Shown: piece by piece, positions 43,207-52,151 of the stretch | How positions within the stretch are numbered: the stretch's first letter is position 1 | How the letters are laid out: each line of letters opens with the position of its first letter | Source: Paenibacillus_AP thailandensis | GTDB lineage: Bacteria; Bacillota; Bacilli; Paenibacillales; Paenibacillaceae | Assembly (NCBI RefSeq): GCF_042685365.1 | Contig: NZ_JBHUMY010000007.1 | Span: 186,001-250,000, forward strand | Direction of reading: 5' to 3' | DNA length: 64,000 nt | Program-made: the position numbers and the translations under genes | The notes under the pieces: model-generated | Seen by the model: the letters and a program-made list of their open reading frames with translations, nothing else | What the model was told of the DNA's origin: nothing | Database searches by the model: none

Positions 43207-44702
43207 GGCTTTCCTCCCTCCTTCCACTCCCGGCTTTTGCCCTGCCTTCTGGCCTGTTTGGATCGGTTGCTAACAGGGCGGCTGTTCATAAGCCACAACG
43301 GCACGCGCAGGAAAGTATCCTTCCAGTCCGCCGACCGGAAGGGCGCGATGGGGGTGCTATAAGGCATATCAAGCGAATTTAGCGAAATAAGCCGGCCGAC
43401 AAGAGTCATCAATCCGATCACCAAACCGACGAACCCGAACCAGGTGGCCAGCATCATCATGAGGAAACGCATGAGGCGTACAGCCGCCACCATGTCCTGA
43501 TTGGGCATAATAAACGAAGCGATGGCCGTAAAGGCGACGACGATCACCATCACGTTGCTGATTAAACCCGCCTGCACGACCGCCTGGCCGATGACGATAC
43601 CCCCGACGATGGCGGACGTCTGCCCGATCGGGGCCGGCAGTCGGACGCCCGCTTCCCGCAGCATCTCCAGCGTGAGTTCCATAATAAGGGCCTCGACGAA
43701 CGGCGGAAAGGGCACTTGACCGCGCGACTCCCCAAGCGTCATAAGCAGCCTCACCGGAATGATTTCAAAGTGAAAGGAAATGACCGCGATATAAATGCCG
43801 GGCAAGAAAACGGCGGCAAAAAAAGCGAACAGCCGCAGCAGTCTAAGAAACGTCGAAATCGACCAGCGGGTGCTGTAATCGTCCACCGTCTGGAAAAACG
43901 CCAGAAACGTTACCGGCGCGACCAGCACGGTGGGCGAGCCGTCTACGACAACGACGCACCGTCCCTGCAAAATTTGCGACGCCGCCGTATCCGGCCGTTC
44001 CGTCAAGATGAGCTGCGGCATCAGCGCAAACGGCGAATCCTCGATAAACTCGCCCAATTCGCCGGTATTGATAATCGCGTCGACGTCAATCGCTTGAATC
44101 CGTTGTTCCAGCTTTTGAAGGACGTCCGGATTGACCACGTCTTCCAGGTAAAGAATCGAAACCACCGTTTGGCCGCGCTTGCCGACGACATGCCGTTTCA
44201 TTTTAAGTTCGATATTCGGAATGTAACGGCGGATCATCGCGATGTTCTGGGAGCCGGTTTCGACGAAGCCCTGATGGGCGCCTTTGAGCGAAGGCTCCTG
44301 CTGCGGGTCTTCGATTGCGCGCTGCGGCCAGCCTTTCGTATCGAGTAGGTAGGCTTCGCCGCGTCCCTCGATAAAAAGCACGCTGTCCCCAAGCATGATC
44401 GATTGCTTGATGTAGTTCCATTCCGTATGCGGCTTTACGTAACCGACGGTCGTAACGAAGTCGCCGTTCGGATTTCCCGCTTCAAGCTGCAGCGGGGCAA
44501 GCACGTGCTGATTCAGCGCCAAACGGTCCGTCAAGTCTTCTAAGTAAACGATCGCGGCCTGCTCGCCGGTTTGTTTGATGACAAGCCTGCGTATGATAAG
44601 ATCGGGAGTATCCGTGAACATGCGCCCGATGGCGGTCAAACATTCCTCGAGGCTGCTCGTAATATTTCCCGCTTGACCGGCGGCCTCCGGTTGGTTCGGC
44701 AT
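43203..44702 (-). CDS. gerAA: Spore germination protein GerAA family
   Basis: 499 residues: an N-terminal hydrophilic domain of about 240 residues (FTDTPDLIIRRLVI; ILTERPDTAASQILQGR) and a C-terminal membrane domain with helices from about 290 on (VLVAPVTFLAFFQTVDDYST; TSAIVGGIVIGQAVVQAGL). GerAA proteins are pore-forming subunits of the germinant receptor. Its last codons overlap gerAB. Upstream lies the 97-bp tandem repeat tract. Confidence 0.9.
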   Translation of the reverse strand: MPNQPEAAGQAGNITSSLEECLTAIGRMFTDTPDLIIRRLVIKQTGEQAAIVYLEDLTDRLALNQHVLAPLQLEAGNPNGDFVTTVGYVKPHTEWNYIKQSIMLGDSVLFIEGRGEAYLLDTKGWPQRAIEDPQQEPSLKGAHQGFVETGSQNIAMIRRYIPNIELKMKRHVVGKRGQTVVSILYLEDVVNPDVLQKLEQRIQAIDVDAIINTGELGEFIEDSPFALMPQLILTERPDTAASQILQGRCVVVVDGSPTVLVAPVTFLAFFQTVDDYSTRWSISTFLRLLRLFAFFAAVFLPGIYIAVISFHFEIIPVRLLMTLGESRGQVPFPPFVEALIMELTLEMLREAGVRLPAPIGQTSAIVGGIVIGQAVVQAGLISNVMVIVVAFTAIASFIMPNQDMVAAVRLMRFLMMMLATWFGFVGLVIGLMTLVGRLISLNSLDMPYSTPIAPFRSADWKDTFLRVPLWLMNSRPVSNRSKQARRQGKSREWKEGGKP

Positions 44703-44800
44703 TGCTTTCTCCCCCTTTAGCCTTGTCTAAAAAGCAAGCCAGTGTGTTCCTATTCGGCCATATTTTTTCCAGCGTTTTCTTTTCGTATGCATCAAACAAA

Positions 44801-45165
44801 TTCACCTCCCCAAACCCCTCCTGAGGAGAGGCCCCAAAGGGTTTGCACCCTCCGGACACCCCGAATCAGCGCGCCTGCAACGCGGCCGTCTTCCGCCTTC
44901 ACCTCCCCAAACCCCTCCTGAGGAGGGGCCCCAAAGGGTTTGCACCCTCTGGACTCCCCGAATCAGCGCGCCTGCAACGCGGCCGTCTTCCGCCTTCACG
45001 GAGGGGCCCCAAAGGGTTTGCACCCTCTGGACTCCCCAAATCAGCGCGCCTGCAACGCGGCCGTCTTCCGCCTTCACCTCCCCAAACCCCTCCTGAGGAG
45101 GGGCCCCAAAGGGTTTGCACCCTCTGGACTCCCCAAATCAGCGCGCCTGCAACGCGGCCGTCTTC
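44801..45165. repeat. Tandem direct repeat, four copies of a 97-bp unit (one internally deleted)
   Basis: Copies start at 44801, 44898, 44995 and 45073. The first two are 97 bp and differ by only a few bases. The third is 78 bp, lacking 19 bp from the hairpin part. The fourth is 93 bp before divergence. Each full unit contains a perfect palindrome, CCCCTCC-TGA-GGAGGGG, nested inside AAACCC...GGGTTT, so it can fold strongly. Confidence 0.95.
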
Positions 45166-45190
45166 GACAATCACACGTGCGGTGCCCGCG

Positions 45191-45316
45191 TTGTCCTGCC
45201 GGACAAAGCTCCCTTTCCCGCTCCTTAAGCCACGTTATGCCTTGGGGTGCTGCCTTCTACTTTCTCTTCTGCATGTTCCGTTCGAGTTGCCCCCGCATTG
45301 TCCTGCGGACAAAGCT
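45191..45316. repeat. Two copies of a short inverted repeat TTGTCC-TGC(C)-GGACAAAGCT
   Basis: Copies at 45191-45210 and 45298-45316, each preceded by CCCGC. Both can form 6-bp stems. Function unknown. Confidence 0.6.
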
Positions 45317-45328
45317 TAACGTCGAAAC

Positions 45329-45386
45329 TAAAAAAAGCGAAGATCATCCGTCCGCATCATAGATGCCGGGCGACTAGATCTTCGCT
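45329..45386 (-). terminator. Intrinsic terminator after the LtaS-like gene
   Basis: A perfect 10-bp stem AGCGAAGATC/GATCTTCGCT around a 31-base loop, then TTTTTTT on the minus strand. A second hairpin (AGCGGAC/GTCCGCT, 45399-45420) sits directly after the stop codon. Confidence 0.85.
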
Positions 45387-45422
45387 TCGATAAAACGAGC
45401 GGACGACTCACTGTCCGCTAAA

Positions 45423-47300
45423 CTATTTTGTTGTTCCGCCGTCCTCTTCCGTACGGTTGGGGAGACCTTCGACGTATTTGTCCGCCATGCTGATGAGCCG
45501 GTGGACGCGGTCGAATTCCTCTTGCGTGACGGCCGTGTTGCGCTCCTTGCCTCCGCCGTACGGATACAGCGTTCCGTCTTCGAAGGAGCTCCCCGGCACG
45601 AACGTTCCTTTATCCGAAATAAAGGAGCCGGTCGGCAAATAATATCTTTGCGGCAGCAAGTTGGCGCTCGTATTCAGCAGGTCCTGGCCAAAATGGATCT
45701 GCTCGTCCAGCGATACGCCAAGCAAATTGGCGACGGTCGGGAAGATGTCCGATTGAGCGCCGACCTGCTCCACCTTTTGCGCCGGCACGCCCGGTACGCT
45801 CATCATGAGCGGGATGTTCATCATGTCCGGCACCATGTATTCGCGGCCGTATATTTCCTTCATTAAAGCTTTCTCGTCGTTATCGAGCGAATAAACGGGC
45901 AGCCCCTGATGGTCTCCGTAGATGACAATAACGCTCTTATCCCACAAGCCGTCCGCCTTCAGCTCGCCGATCAACTGGCCAAGCGCGTAATCGGCGTAAT
46001 TTTGCGACCGGATATAATCGCCGACCAGCGTCCCTTCGAAACGTTCCGGCAGCTTCATCTTATATTTGCGCTCCGGCAAATGAAACGGGTGATGCCCCGA
46101 CATGGAGATGATTTGGGCGTAGAACGGGCCGACCTGCTGCATCTCCAGCAGCTCCTTCGCCGTTTTCTTGTACAGCACCTCGTCCGAAGGACCGAAGGCG
46201 ACCATATCGTCGCTCCCAAAAAACCGGTCGTCGTAATACTCGTCCCAGCCAAGCGCCTTATACAGCTCCTTGCGGTTCCAGAACTTGACGTTGTTCGTAT
46301 GGAACGTCGCCGTCTGATAGCCTTCCGCCGCCAGCCTTTTCGGCATGCTCGGCAGCTCCTTGTCCGCGTAAATTTGGGAAGCCGCTCCGTTCGGCGGCAC
46401 GTAAAGCGACGTGTTGACGACGAATTCCGCGTCCGCCGTGTTGCCTTGCCCGACCTGCTGGTAGAAGTTCGGGAAGTATAAAGACTCGCCGGCCAGCTTA
46501 TTCAAGTTCGGCGTAATTTCCTGACCGTCGACTTTAAGGCCGATCAGAAAGTTCTGGAACGCTTCAAGCTGAATGACGATGACGTTTTTACCTTTCGCGG
46601 CTCCCCAATATTTCGGCGTCTCCGGACGGGTTACACCTTTGACGGCGTCGATATTGCTTTGCGTAATCGTCGCCGGATCGACGGGAAGCGTCTTGGGCGA
46701 AGCAAACGCGACGTAGGCTTGATAATTGATCAGCCCCATGCCTTCCACCTGCTTGAATTCGTTCATGACGGCGCGGTTCGGATAGATGCAGAAGGCGCAT
46801 ACCGCAAGCATTGCCGCGAAGCCCGCCGCATAGCCGCTGATCCGCCCCCGCACGGCCAATCCGCGTCCCCACGCTCTTGCTTTTTTGCTGAACAACAGCG
46901 CGCAGGCAAGGACGATAATATCGACAAAGATCAGAATGTAATACGGGTCCATCAGCGAGAAGACGCTGCTGTTCACCTCGGACACCTGATTGACCTGCCG
47001 CAGCTCGTGGTAAGTGACGATTACGCCGAAATATTTGTAGTACATAATGACGGCGAAATACACGGCCGTAAATATAAAGTTAAAAAACAGATACGAGCCT
47101 AGCTTCTTTTTATAGAACAAGCTTTCGATCAAGCAATAAACAAGCCAGGTCGACGCCAGCCCGGTGCCGATCATCGTCCACAAGCTGCTGCCGTCCGGCC
47201 GGAAAACGACCGCCCATACAAGCGCCAGCTTCAAAGCCATAATGACCGTATTTATCATAAAAAGATTGTTTTTCAAAGATATCGGCTTCCTTGCTTCCAT
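45423..47300 (-). CDS. ltaS: Lipoteichoic acid synthase-like phosphoglycerol transferase
   Basis: 625 residues. Five membrane helices (about 15-33, 41-60, 70-90, 119-137, 157-172) precede an extracellular sulfatase-fold domain. Active-site residues are visible: Glu246 (IQLEAFQ), the nucleophile Thr288 (GNTADAEF), and Asp463-His464 (YGDHQ). It polymerises glycerol-phosphate from phosphatidylglycerol or primes such a chain; synthase and primase members cannot be told apart here. It is a paralogue of the partial gene at 1-1208. It is transcribed divergently from aconitase. Confidence 0.9.
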   Translation of the reverse strand: MEARKPISLKNNLFMINTVIMALKLALVWAVVFRPDGSSLWTMIGTGLASTWLVYCLIESLFYKKKLGSYLFFNFIFTAVYFAVIMYYKYFGVIVTYHELRQVNQVSEVNSSVFSLMDPYYILIFVDIIVLACALLFSKKARAWGRGLAVRGRISGYAAGFAAMLAVCAFCIYPNRAVMNEFKQVEGMGLINYQAYVAFASPKTLPVDPATITQSNIDAVKGVTRPETPKYWGAAKGKNVIVIQLEAFQNFLIGLKVDGQEITPNLNKLAGESLYFPNFYQQVGQGNTADAEFVVNTSLYVPPNGAASQIYADKELPSMPKRLAAEGYQTATFHTNNVKFWNRKELYKALGWDEYYDDRFFGSDDMVAFGPSDEVLYKKTAKELLEMQQVGPFYAQIISMSGHHPFHLPERKYKMKLPERFEGTLVGDYIRSQNYADYALGQLIGELKADGLWDKSVIVIYGDHQGLPVYSLDNDEKALMKEIYGREYMVPDMMNIPLMMSVPGVPAQKVEQVGAQSDIFPTVANLLGVSLDEQIHFGQDLLNTSANLLPQRYYLPTGSFISDKGTFVPGSSFEDGTLYPYGGGKERNTAVTQEEFDRVHRLISMADKYVEGLPNRTEEDGGTTK

Positions 47301-47495
47301 CGCGTACGTTCATCTCCATCCGATTCTTTCGTTCCCGGCAGTTATGTCCGCTTCGGAAGAACGGCGCTCCGCGGCGCGCTCCCCTCTTTATCAAGTCTAA
47401 TACCTATGCAAACGGATGTAAATTAACTGAAAATTCGACTGCCGAAAATGGGTTCCCCGCGCTCGAATTTCCTTATGAAAACGCTTAGTTATCCC

Positions 47496-47525
47496 TTTAC
47501 GAAACTCCATGAGGCAAGGTATAAT
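47496..47525 (+). promoter_or_regulatory. Sigma-A promoter of aconitase
   Basis: TTTACG (47496-47501), an 18-bp spacer and a perfect TATAAT (47520-47525). A cre-like box lies directly upstream at 47476-47489, suggesting carbon control. Confidence 0.6.
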
Positions 47526-47551
47526 GAGTACATAATCGATTTTGGAACGGA

Positions 47552-47568
47552 GTTTCACTTGGTGAAAC
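47552..47568 (+). promoter_or_regulatory. Palindrome in the aconitase leader
   Basis: GTTTCAC-TTG-GTGAAAC, a perfect 7-bp inverted repeat about 20 bp downstream of the predicted start point; the half-site GTGAAAC recurs at about 47578. It is an operator candidate (for example a CcpC-like regulator) or an RNA hairpin. Confidence 0.45.
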
Positions 47569-47632
47569 AAGAACGAAGTGAAACGAAGTTCGCATTCATT
47601 CTTTTTATTTTGTCGTAAGGAGGCTTCTTAAA

Positions 47633-50338
47633 GTGGCTTACCAAGACCAATACTCCGCTCGCGCCAGCCTTGAGGTCGGAGGCAAATCGTACCGATACTA
47701 TAGCCTGCCCGAGCTGGAGAAGCAAGGCATCAGCAGCGTATCGAAGCTGCCTTTCTCCATTAAGGTGCTGCTTGAAGGCGCCGTTCGCCAATTCGACGGC
47801 CGCGCCATTACGAAAGAGCATGTCAAGCAGCTGGCCGACTGGGCCGTAAATCGCGAAGACAAAGAAATTCCGTTCATTCCTTCCCGGATCGTTCTGCAGG
47901 ACTTGACGGGCGTGCCGGTTGTCGTCGACTTGGCGGCCATGCGCGAAACCGTGAAGAAAGCCGGCGGCGACCCGAAAAAAATCAATCCGCTCGTGCCGGT
48001 TGACCTTGTCATCGACCACTCGGTCATGGTCGACGCATTCGGTTCGCCGGACGCGCTTGAAATTAACCAACGCATCGAGTTCGAACGGAACGCCGAACGT
48101 TACCGCTTCTTCCGCTGGGCGCAAACGGCGTTCGACAACTTCCGCGCCGTACCGCCGGATACCGGTATCGTTCACCAGGTGAACCTGGAATACCTCGCAT
48201 CGGTAGCGGCTACGAAAGAAGTCGACGGCGAGACGTACGTATTCCCGGATTCCCTTGTCGGCACAGACTCCCACACGACGATGATCAACGGCCTTGGCAT
48301 CGTGGGCTGGGGCGTCGGCGGCATCGAAGCGGAAGCGGGCATGCTGGGACAACCGCTGTATTTCGTTGCGCCGGAAGTCATCGGCTTCAAGCTAACCGGC
48401 AAACTGGCCGAAGGCGCTACGGCGACCGACCTTGCGCTGACCGTTACGCAAATGCTTCGCAAGAGAGGCGTCGTCGGCAAATTCGTCGAGTTCTTCGGAT
48501 CGGGCCTGTCCAACATCAGCTTGCCTGACCGCGCGACGGTCGCCAACATGGCTCCGGAATACGGCGCCACGATCGGCTTCTTCCCGGTCGACGAGATCAC
48601 GCTCGACTTCCTGCGCCAAACGGGACGCACCGAAGAGCAAATCAAGCTTGTCGAAGCATACTACAAAGCGCAAGGCATGTTCCGTACGGACGACACGCCG
48701 GACCCGACGTTTACGGACGTTCTGGAGCTGGACCTGTCGACGATCGTGCCAAGCCTTGCTGGACCTAAGCGCCCGCAAGACCGCATCGAGCTCACTTCGA
48801 TGAAGCAAGCGTGGAACGACACGGTCCGCACGCCGGTGGAGAAAGGCGGATACGGCCTCTCCGACAGCAAAATCGAAGAAGTGGTCGAAGTTCGCCATCA
48901 CAACGGCAAAGTGAGCAAGATGGGCACGGGCGCAGTCGTACTGGCCGCGATTACGAGCTGCACGAACACGTCCAACCCAAGCGTTATGGTAGCCGCCGGC
49001 CTCGTCGCCAAAAAAGCGGTCGCCCACGGCCTTGTAAAACCGGAATACGTGAAAAGCTCCTTGACGCCGGGCTCCCTGGTCGTAACGGAGTATCTGAAGA
49101 AAGCCGGCTTGATGGAGTCGCTGGAGGCGCTTGGTTTCCACGTTGCGGGCTACGGCTGCGCAACCTGCATCGGCAACTCCGGCCCGCTTCCGGAGGAAGT
49201 GAGCCAGGCGATTGCGGAGAACGACATGACGGTCGCCGCCGTATTGTCCGGCAACCGCAACTTCGAAGGCCGCATTCACGCGCAAATTAAAGCGAACTAC
49301 CTGGCATCGCCGCCGCTTGTCGTCGCTTACGCGCTGGCCGGCACGGTCAACATCGACTTCGCAAGCGAACCGATCGGCTACGATCCGAACGGCGAACCGG
49401 TATACCTGAAGGACATCTGGCCTTCTTCGCAAGAAATCAACGAAGCGATCAGCGCTTCGCTGACGCCGGATATGTTCCGCGCGAAATACGAAAACGTCTA
49501 TACGCAGAACGAACGCTGGAACGCGATTCCGGTGCCGCAGGGCGAGCTGTACGAATGGGATCCGGCTTCGACGTACATCGCGAACCCGCCGTTCTTCGAC
49601 AAGCTGGCCGAAGGCATCCGCGACGTCGAAGACATCAAGAGCGCGAAGACGCTTCTTCTGCTCGGCGATTCGGTCACGACCGACCATATCTCCCCTGCGG
49701 GCAGCATCCGTCCGGACGCTCCTGCCGGCAAATATTTGATCGAGCACGGCGTAGAGCGCAAAGACTTCAACTCGTACGGCTCCCGCCGCGGTCATCATGA
49801 AGTTATGGTACGCGGTACGTTCGCGAATATTCGTATCCGCAACCAAGTGGCTCCGGGCACGGAGGGCGGCTTCTCCACCTACCTGCCTACGAACGAGGTT
49901 CTGTCCGTATACGAAACTTCGATGAAATACCAAGCGGACGGCACGAATCTGGTCGTTATCGGCGGCAAAGAGTACGGCACCGGCAGCTCCCGCGACTGGG
50001 CGGCCAAAGGTACGTTCCTGCTCGGCGTCAAAGCCGTGATCGCCGAAAGCTTCGAACGGATTCACCGCTCCAACCTGGTCGGCATGGGCGTTCTGCCGCT
50101 GCAATTCCAGGAAGGCCAAGGCTGGACGGCGCTTGGCATTACGGGCCGCGAAACGTTCGACATCGTCGGCCTCAGCAACGACGTGCAGCCGGGCGACAAA
50201 GTGACCGTTATCGCCACGCGCGAAGACGGCTCGACGTTCGAGTTCCATGTAATCGTGCGTCTCGACTCGCTGGTCGACGTCGACTACTACCGCAACGGCG
50301 GCATTCTGCAAACGGTATTGCGCCAAATGATTCAATAA
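47633..50338 (+). CDS. acnA: Aconitate hydratase
   Basis: 901-residue [4Fe-4S] enzyme interconverting citrate and isocitrate in the TCA cycle (CitB in Bacillus). Cluster ligands are Cys443 (SCTNTSNP) and Cys509/Cys512 (GCATCIGNSG), with the normal spacing for AcnA/IRP1-type aconitases. The swivelling domain contains GSSRDWAAKG. The start codon is GTG (47633-47635) after AAGGAGG. It is one of three clear plus-strand genes and appears monocistronic, with a promoter upstream and a strong terminator after the stop. Homologues also bind RNA when the cluster is lost. Confidence 0.97.
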   Translation: MAYQDQYSARASLEVGGKSYRYYSLPELEKQGISSVSKLPFSIKVLLEGAVRQFDGRAITKEHVKQLADWAVNREDKEIPFIPSRIVLQDLTGVPVVVDLAAMRETVKKAGGDPKKINPLVPVDLVIDHSVMVDAFGSPDALEINQRIEFERNAERYRFFRWAQTAFDNFRAVPPDTGIVHQVNLEYLASVAATKEVDGETYVFPDSLVGTDSHTTMINGLGIVGWGVGGIEAEAGMLGQPLYFVAPEVIGFKLTGKLAEGATATDLALTVTQMLRKRGVVGKFVEFFGSGLSNISLPDRATVANMAPEYGATIGFFPVDEITLDFLRQTGRTEEQIKLVEAYYKAQGMFRTDDTPDPTFTDVLELDLSTIVPSLAGPKRPQDRIELTSMKQAWNDTVRTPVEKGGYGLSDSKIEEVVEVRHHNGKVSKMGTGAVVLAAITSCTNTSNPSVMVAAGLVAKKAVAHGLVKPEYVKSSLTPGSLVVTEYLKKAGLMESLEALGFHVAGYGCATCIGNSGPLPEEVSQAIAENDMTVAAVLSGNRNFEGRIHAQIKANYLASPPLVVAYALAGTVNIDFASEPIGYDPNGEPVYLKDIWPSSQEINEAISASLTPDMFRAKYENVYTQNERWNAIPVPQGELYEWDPASTYIANPPFFDKLAEGIRDVEDIKSAKTLLLLGDSVTTDHISPAGSIRPDAPAGKYLIEHGVERKDFNSYGSRRGHHEVMVRGTFANIRIRNQVAPGTEGGFSTYLPTNEVLSVYETSMKYQADGTNLVVIGGKEYGTGSSRDWAAKGTFLLGVKAVIAESFERIHRSNLVGMGVLPLQFQEGQGWTALGITGRETFDIVGLSNDVQPGDKVTVIATREDGSTFEFHVIVRLDSLVDVDYYRNGGILQTVLRQMIQ

Positions 50339-50374
50339 TCGTTTGGATAGCTCAGCCCTCAAGGCGGGCATTAT

Positions 50375-50412
50375 CCCCTCCGGTTCTTTAACCGGAGGGG
50401 ATTTATTTTATG
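50375..50412. terminator. Bidirectional terminator between acnA and gerC-2
   Basis: CCCCTCCGGTT and AACCGGAGGGG form an 11-bp stem with a CTTT loop, followed by ATTTATTTTA on the plus strand. It lies between two convergent genes. Confidence 0.85.
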
Positions 50413-50423
50413 CCGGAAGCTGC

Positions 50424-51512
50424 TTATTGCTGTTTGATTTTCAAATTGCCTTCGTTTTGAACGCTGGCTTTTACATGAACCTTCATCTGCATGTACGGGA
50501 GATAAGCTTCTCTCCAATCCGCAAGCTCCTCCCGGGACAGCTTGGTCCGAAAAAATTGCCCGATGCCCAGTATATCCGCCCGATGCTTCCGGATTACGGC
50601 CAAAAGTTTATCGTACCGCGCTTCAAGCACCTGCTTCAGCTCTTGCTCGATAAGGCTGACGGTCGGCGAGCCCTTTGTTTCCAGAATCGAAACTTTAATA
50701 TGGACCGTGCTGTTCAAGATCGCCCGGTTTCCGTTCATCGCGCTTTTATGGGTCATTCGGTTGCTCAGCACCAGCACGGTGGCGTGATTCATCACTTCGA
50801 TTTTCCCCTGCGCGCCCCTGCCGTTGAATATGTTCGCGAGCAGCGTTTCGTCGGGAGCGATGCGGCCGACCATCCGCCCGTTTCTGATGATGGCGGAGCC
50901 CGCTATTTCAACCGGAGTCGCGGTGCCGAGCTTAACGATCGGAACGAACACATCCCGGGTAAACGAATTGACGCTCCGGAACATCTCCCATACGCGGGTT
51001 CGCGCGATTTCCGGATTCCAGCCCGCATTCGTCTCGAAATAATCGTAAAGCAGCGTCTGGTTGCTGTTCATCTTTTTTTCGTATTCTTTAAAGAATCGGT
51101 CCAGCGGATCTTCGCAGATGGCGATCATCGTTTTGGGAGAAAGATCGCGCGAGCGCATAAAGCCGGAGATGCTGTCCTTCATTCCTTTCTCCGCATAGCT
51201 GCGATCGACCACGATAAGCTTTAGGTGCAGCAGGTCGACCTGGCTTTCCATATTCGTGCTGATGCGGTCGACCACTTCGCTCACGGTCGGGCCGGTCCCG
51301 CTCACAATCCGAATCGACAAGCTGTCTTTCGTAATTTCCGGAAGCTGAAGATAAACTTTATAACCGGCGTCCGCCTGTCCGATTCCCATCACAATCGGCA
51401 AAGAGCGGTGATTGATGTCCCGATTGTCCCAGCAGCCGCCAAGCAGCGGAAGAAGCAGCACAAGCGCAAGCATCGCCGGCAGCCGTTTTTGTACCGCAGC
51501 CCGTTTGCTCAT
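50424..51512 (-). CDS. gerAC: Ger(x)C family germination lipoprotein (second locus)
   Basis: 362 residues. Signal with lipobox LLGGCWDNRDIN, the classic GerC start, then the N-domain (GTGPTVSEVVDRI) and C-domain (VSLIEQELKQVLEARYDKLL). Complete and apparently intact, unlike the gerC at 40991-42109. Its start overlaps the stop of the damaged gerB-like gene. Without GerA and GerB partners here it could only work by pairing with subunits from another locus, for example the gerAA/gerAB at 42.1-44.7 kb. That is inference. Confidence 0.9.
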   Translation of the reverse strand: MSKRAAVQKRLPAMLALVLLLPLLGGCWDNRDINHRSLPIVMGIGQADAGYKVYLQLPEITKDSLSIRIVSGTGPTVSEVVDRISTNMESQVDLLHLKLIVVDRSYAEKGMKDSISGFMRSRDLSPKTMIAICEDPLDRFFKEYEKKMNSNQTLLYDYFETNAGWNPEIARTRVWEMFRSVNSFTRDVFVPIVKLGTATPVEIAGSAIIRNGRMVGRIAPDETLLANIFNGRGAQGKIEVMNHATVLVLSNRMTHKSAMNGNRAILNSTVHIKVSILETKGSPTVSLIEQELKQVLEARYDKLLAVIRKHRADILGIGQFFRTKLSREELADWREAYLPYMQMKVHVKASVQNEGNLKIKQQ

Positions 51513-52151
51513 GGCGATGCTTTACGCCCCCCGCCTTTCGTTAGTCCGATCGCCAAAGTGATTGCCGGGACGACCGTAAAGATGTATAGCCTTAAAAACG
51601 TATTCCACCAGAACAGCTTCTCGACGAATTTCCAATCGGGAATCAGTAAACAAACGATAAATACGACCAGGCTTAACGCCAGCAGAACATAAACCGGCTT
51701 CAGCCGCTTAAACGGCCGATTCATGAGCCGGACGGACTTCCATAACACGATGGCCAAAAACAGCATCACGAACGTAATCATGCTCAGCAGAAAAAACATC
51801 GTGACCCGATCGAACATCAGCCAATCGATGTCGACCGTGTCGATATTCATCATAAACGGAAACTGAAATTGGGAGGCGGTATTTTGCCCGAACGTCAGAA
51901 TCGGTCCGTAGACCGCAATCAAGAACAAAGGGATTAGCACGACGCTGGCCCACAGCAGCTTTTTGCGGCTGTAGCTGACATAAGGCGTAATGAACCCCAG
52001 AAATAAAAAGCCGCCGGCAAATGCAAACAAGCTTATCGATCATCGACGCATAGCCGGCAATCGTTACCGGCTCCTGCATCAAATAGACCGTTTGCACGAA
52101 CAGATCGGCGTCCTCTTCCGAACATGAAAGCAGCATATGCATCAGTTTCAC
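51509..52151 (-). pseudogene. Collapsed gerA/gerB remnant (GerA N-terminus fused out of frame to GerB C-terminal half)
   Basis: A GTG at 52149-52151 behind GGGAGG starts about 40 residues (ADLFVQTVYLMQEP; TIAGYASMIDKL) that match the first part of the GerAA pattern. At about 52020-52030 the sense moves to another frame that encodes the last ~170 residues of a GerAB permease (FAFAGGFLFLGFITPYVSYS to the C-terminus). Roughly the rest of gerA and the first half of gerB are missing. A frame change at the join prevents a fused protein. Confidence 0.7.

Larger units (their letters stand above)
44703..45422. other. Intergenic region with tandem repeat tract and terminator
   Basis: 720 bp between gerAA and the LtaS-like gene. 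It holds four copies of a 97-bp repeat (44801-45165), two TTGTCC/GGACAA inverted repeats (45191, 45298) and the LtaS-like gene terminator (45329-45386). Open frames on both strands here only translate the repeats, in shifting phase because 97 is not a multiple of 3, and are not called as genes. Confidence 0.7.
47301..47632. other. Divergent regulatory region of ltaS-like gene and acnA
   Basis: 332 bp. On the plus strand it contains the aconitase promoter (47496-47525), an upstream cre-like TGAAAACGCTTAGT (47476-47489) and the palindrome at 47552-47568. Nothing coding is evident. Confidence 0.6.

Noticed and set aside
44801..45165. CRISPR array
   Set aside because: The units are directly adjacent 97-bp repeats without unique spacers, and no cas genes are nearby.
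44802..45362. Several 70-160 codon frames on both strands translating the tandem repeats
   Set aside because: 97-bp repeats change phase each copy, no ribosome binding sites, and frames exist on both strands simultaneously.
48392..50371. 659-codon minus-strand open frame opposite aconitase
   Set aside because: Antisense shadow of acnA; the sense frame has all catalytic motifs.
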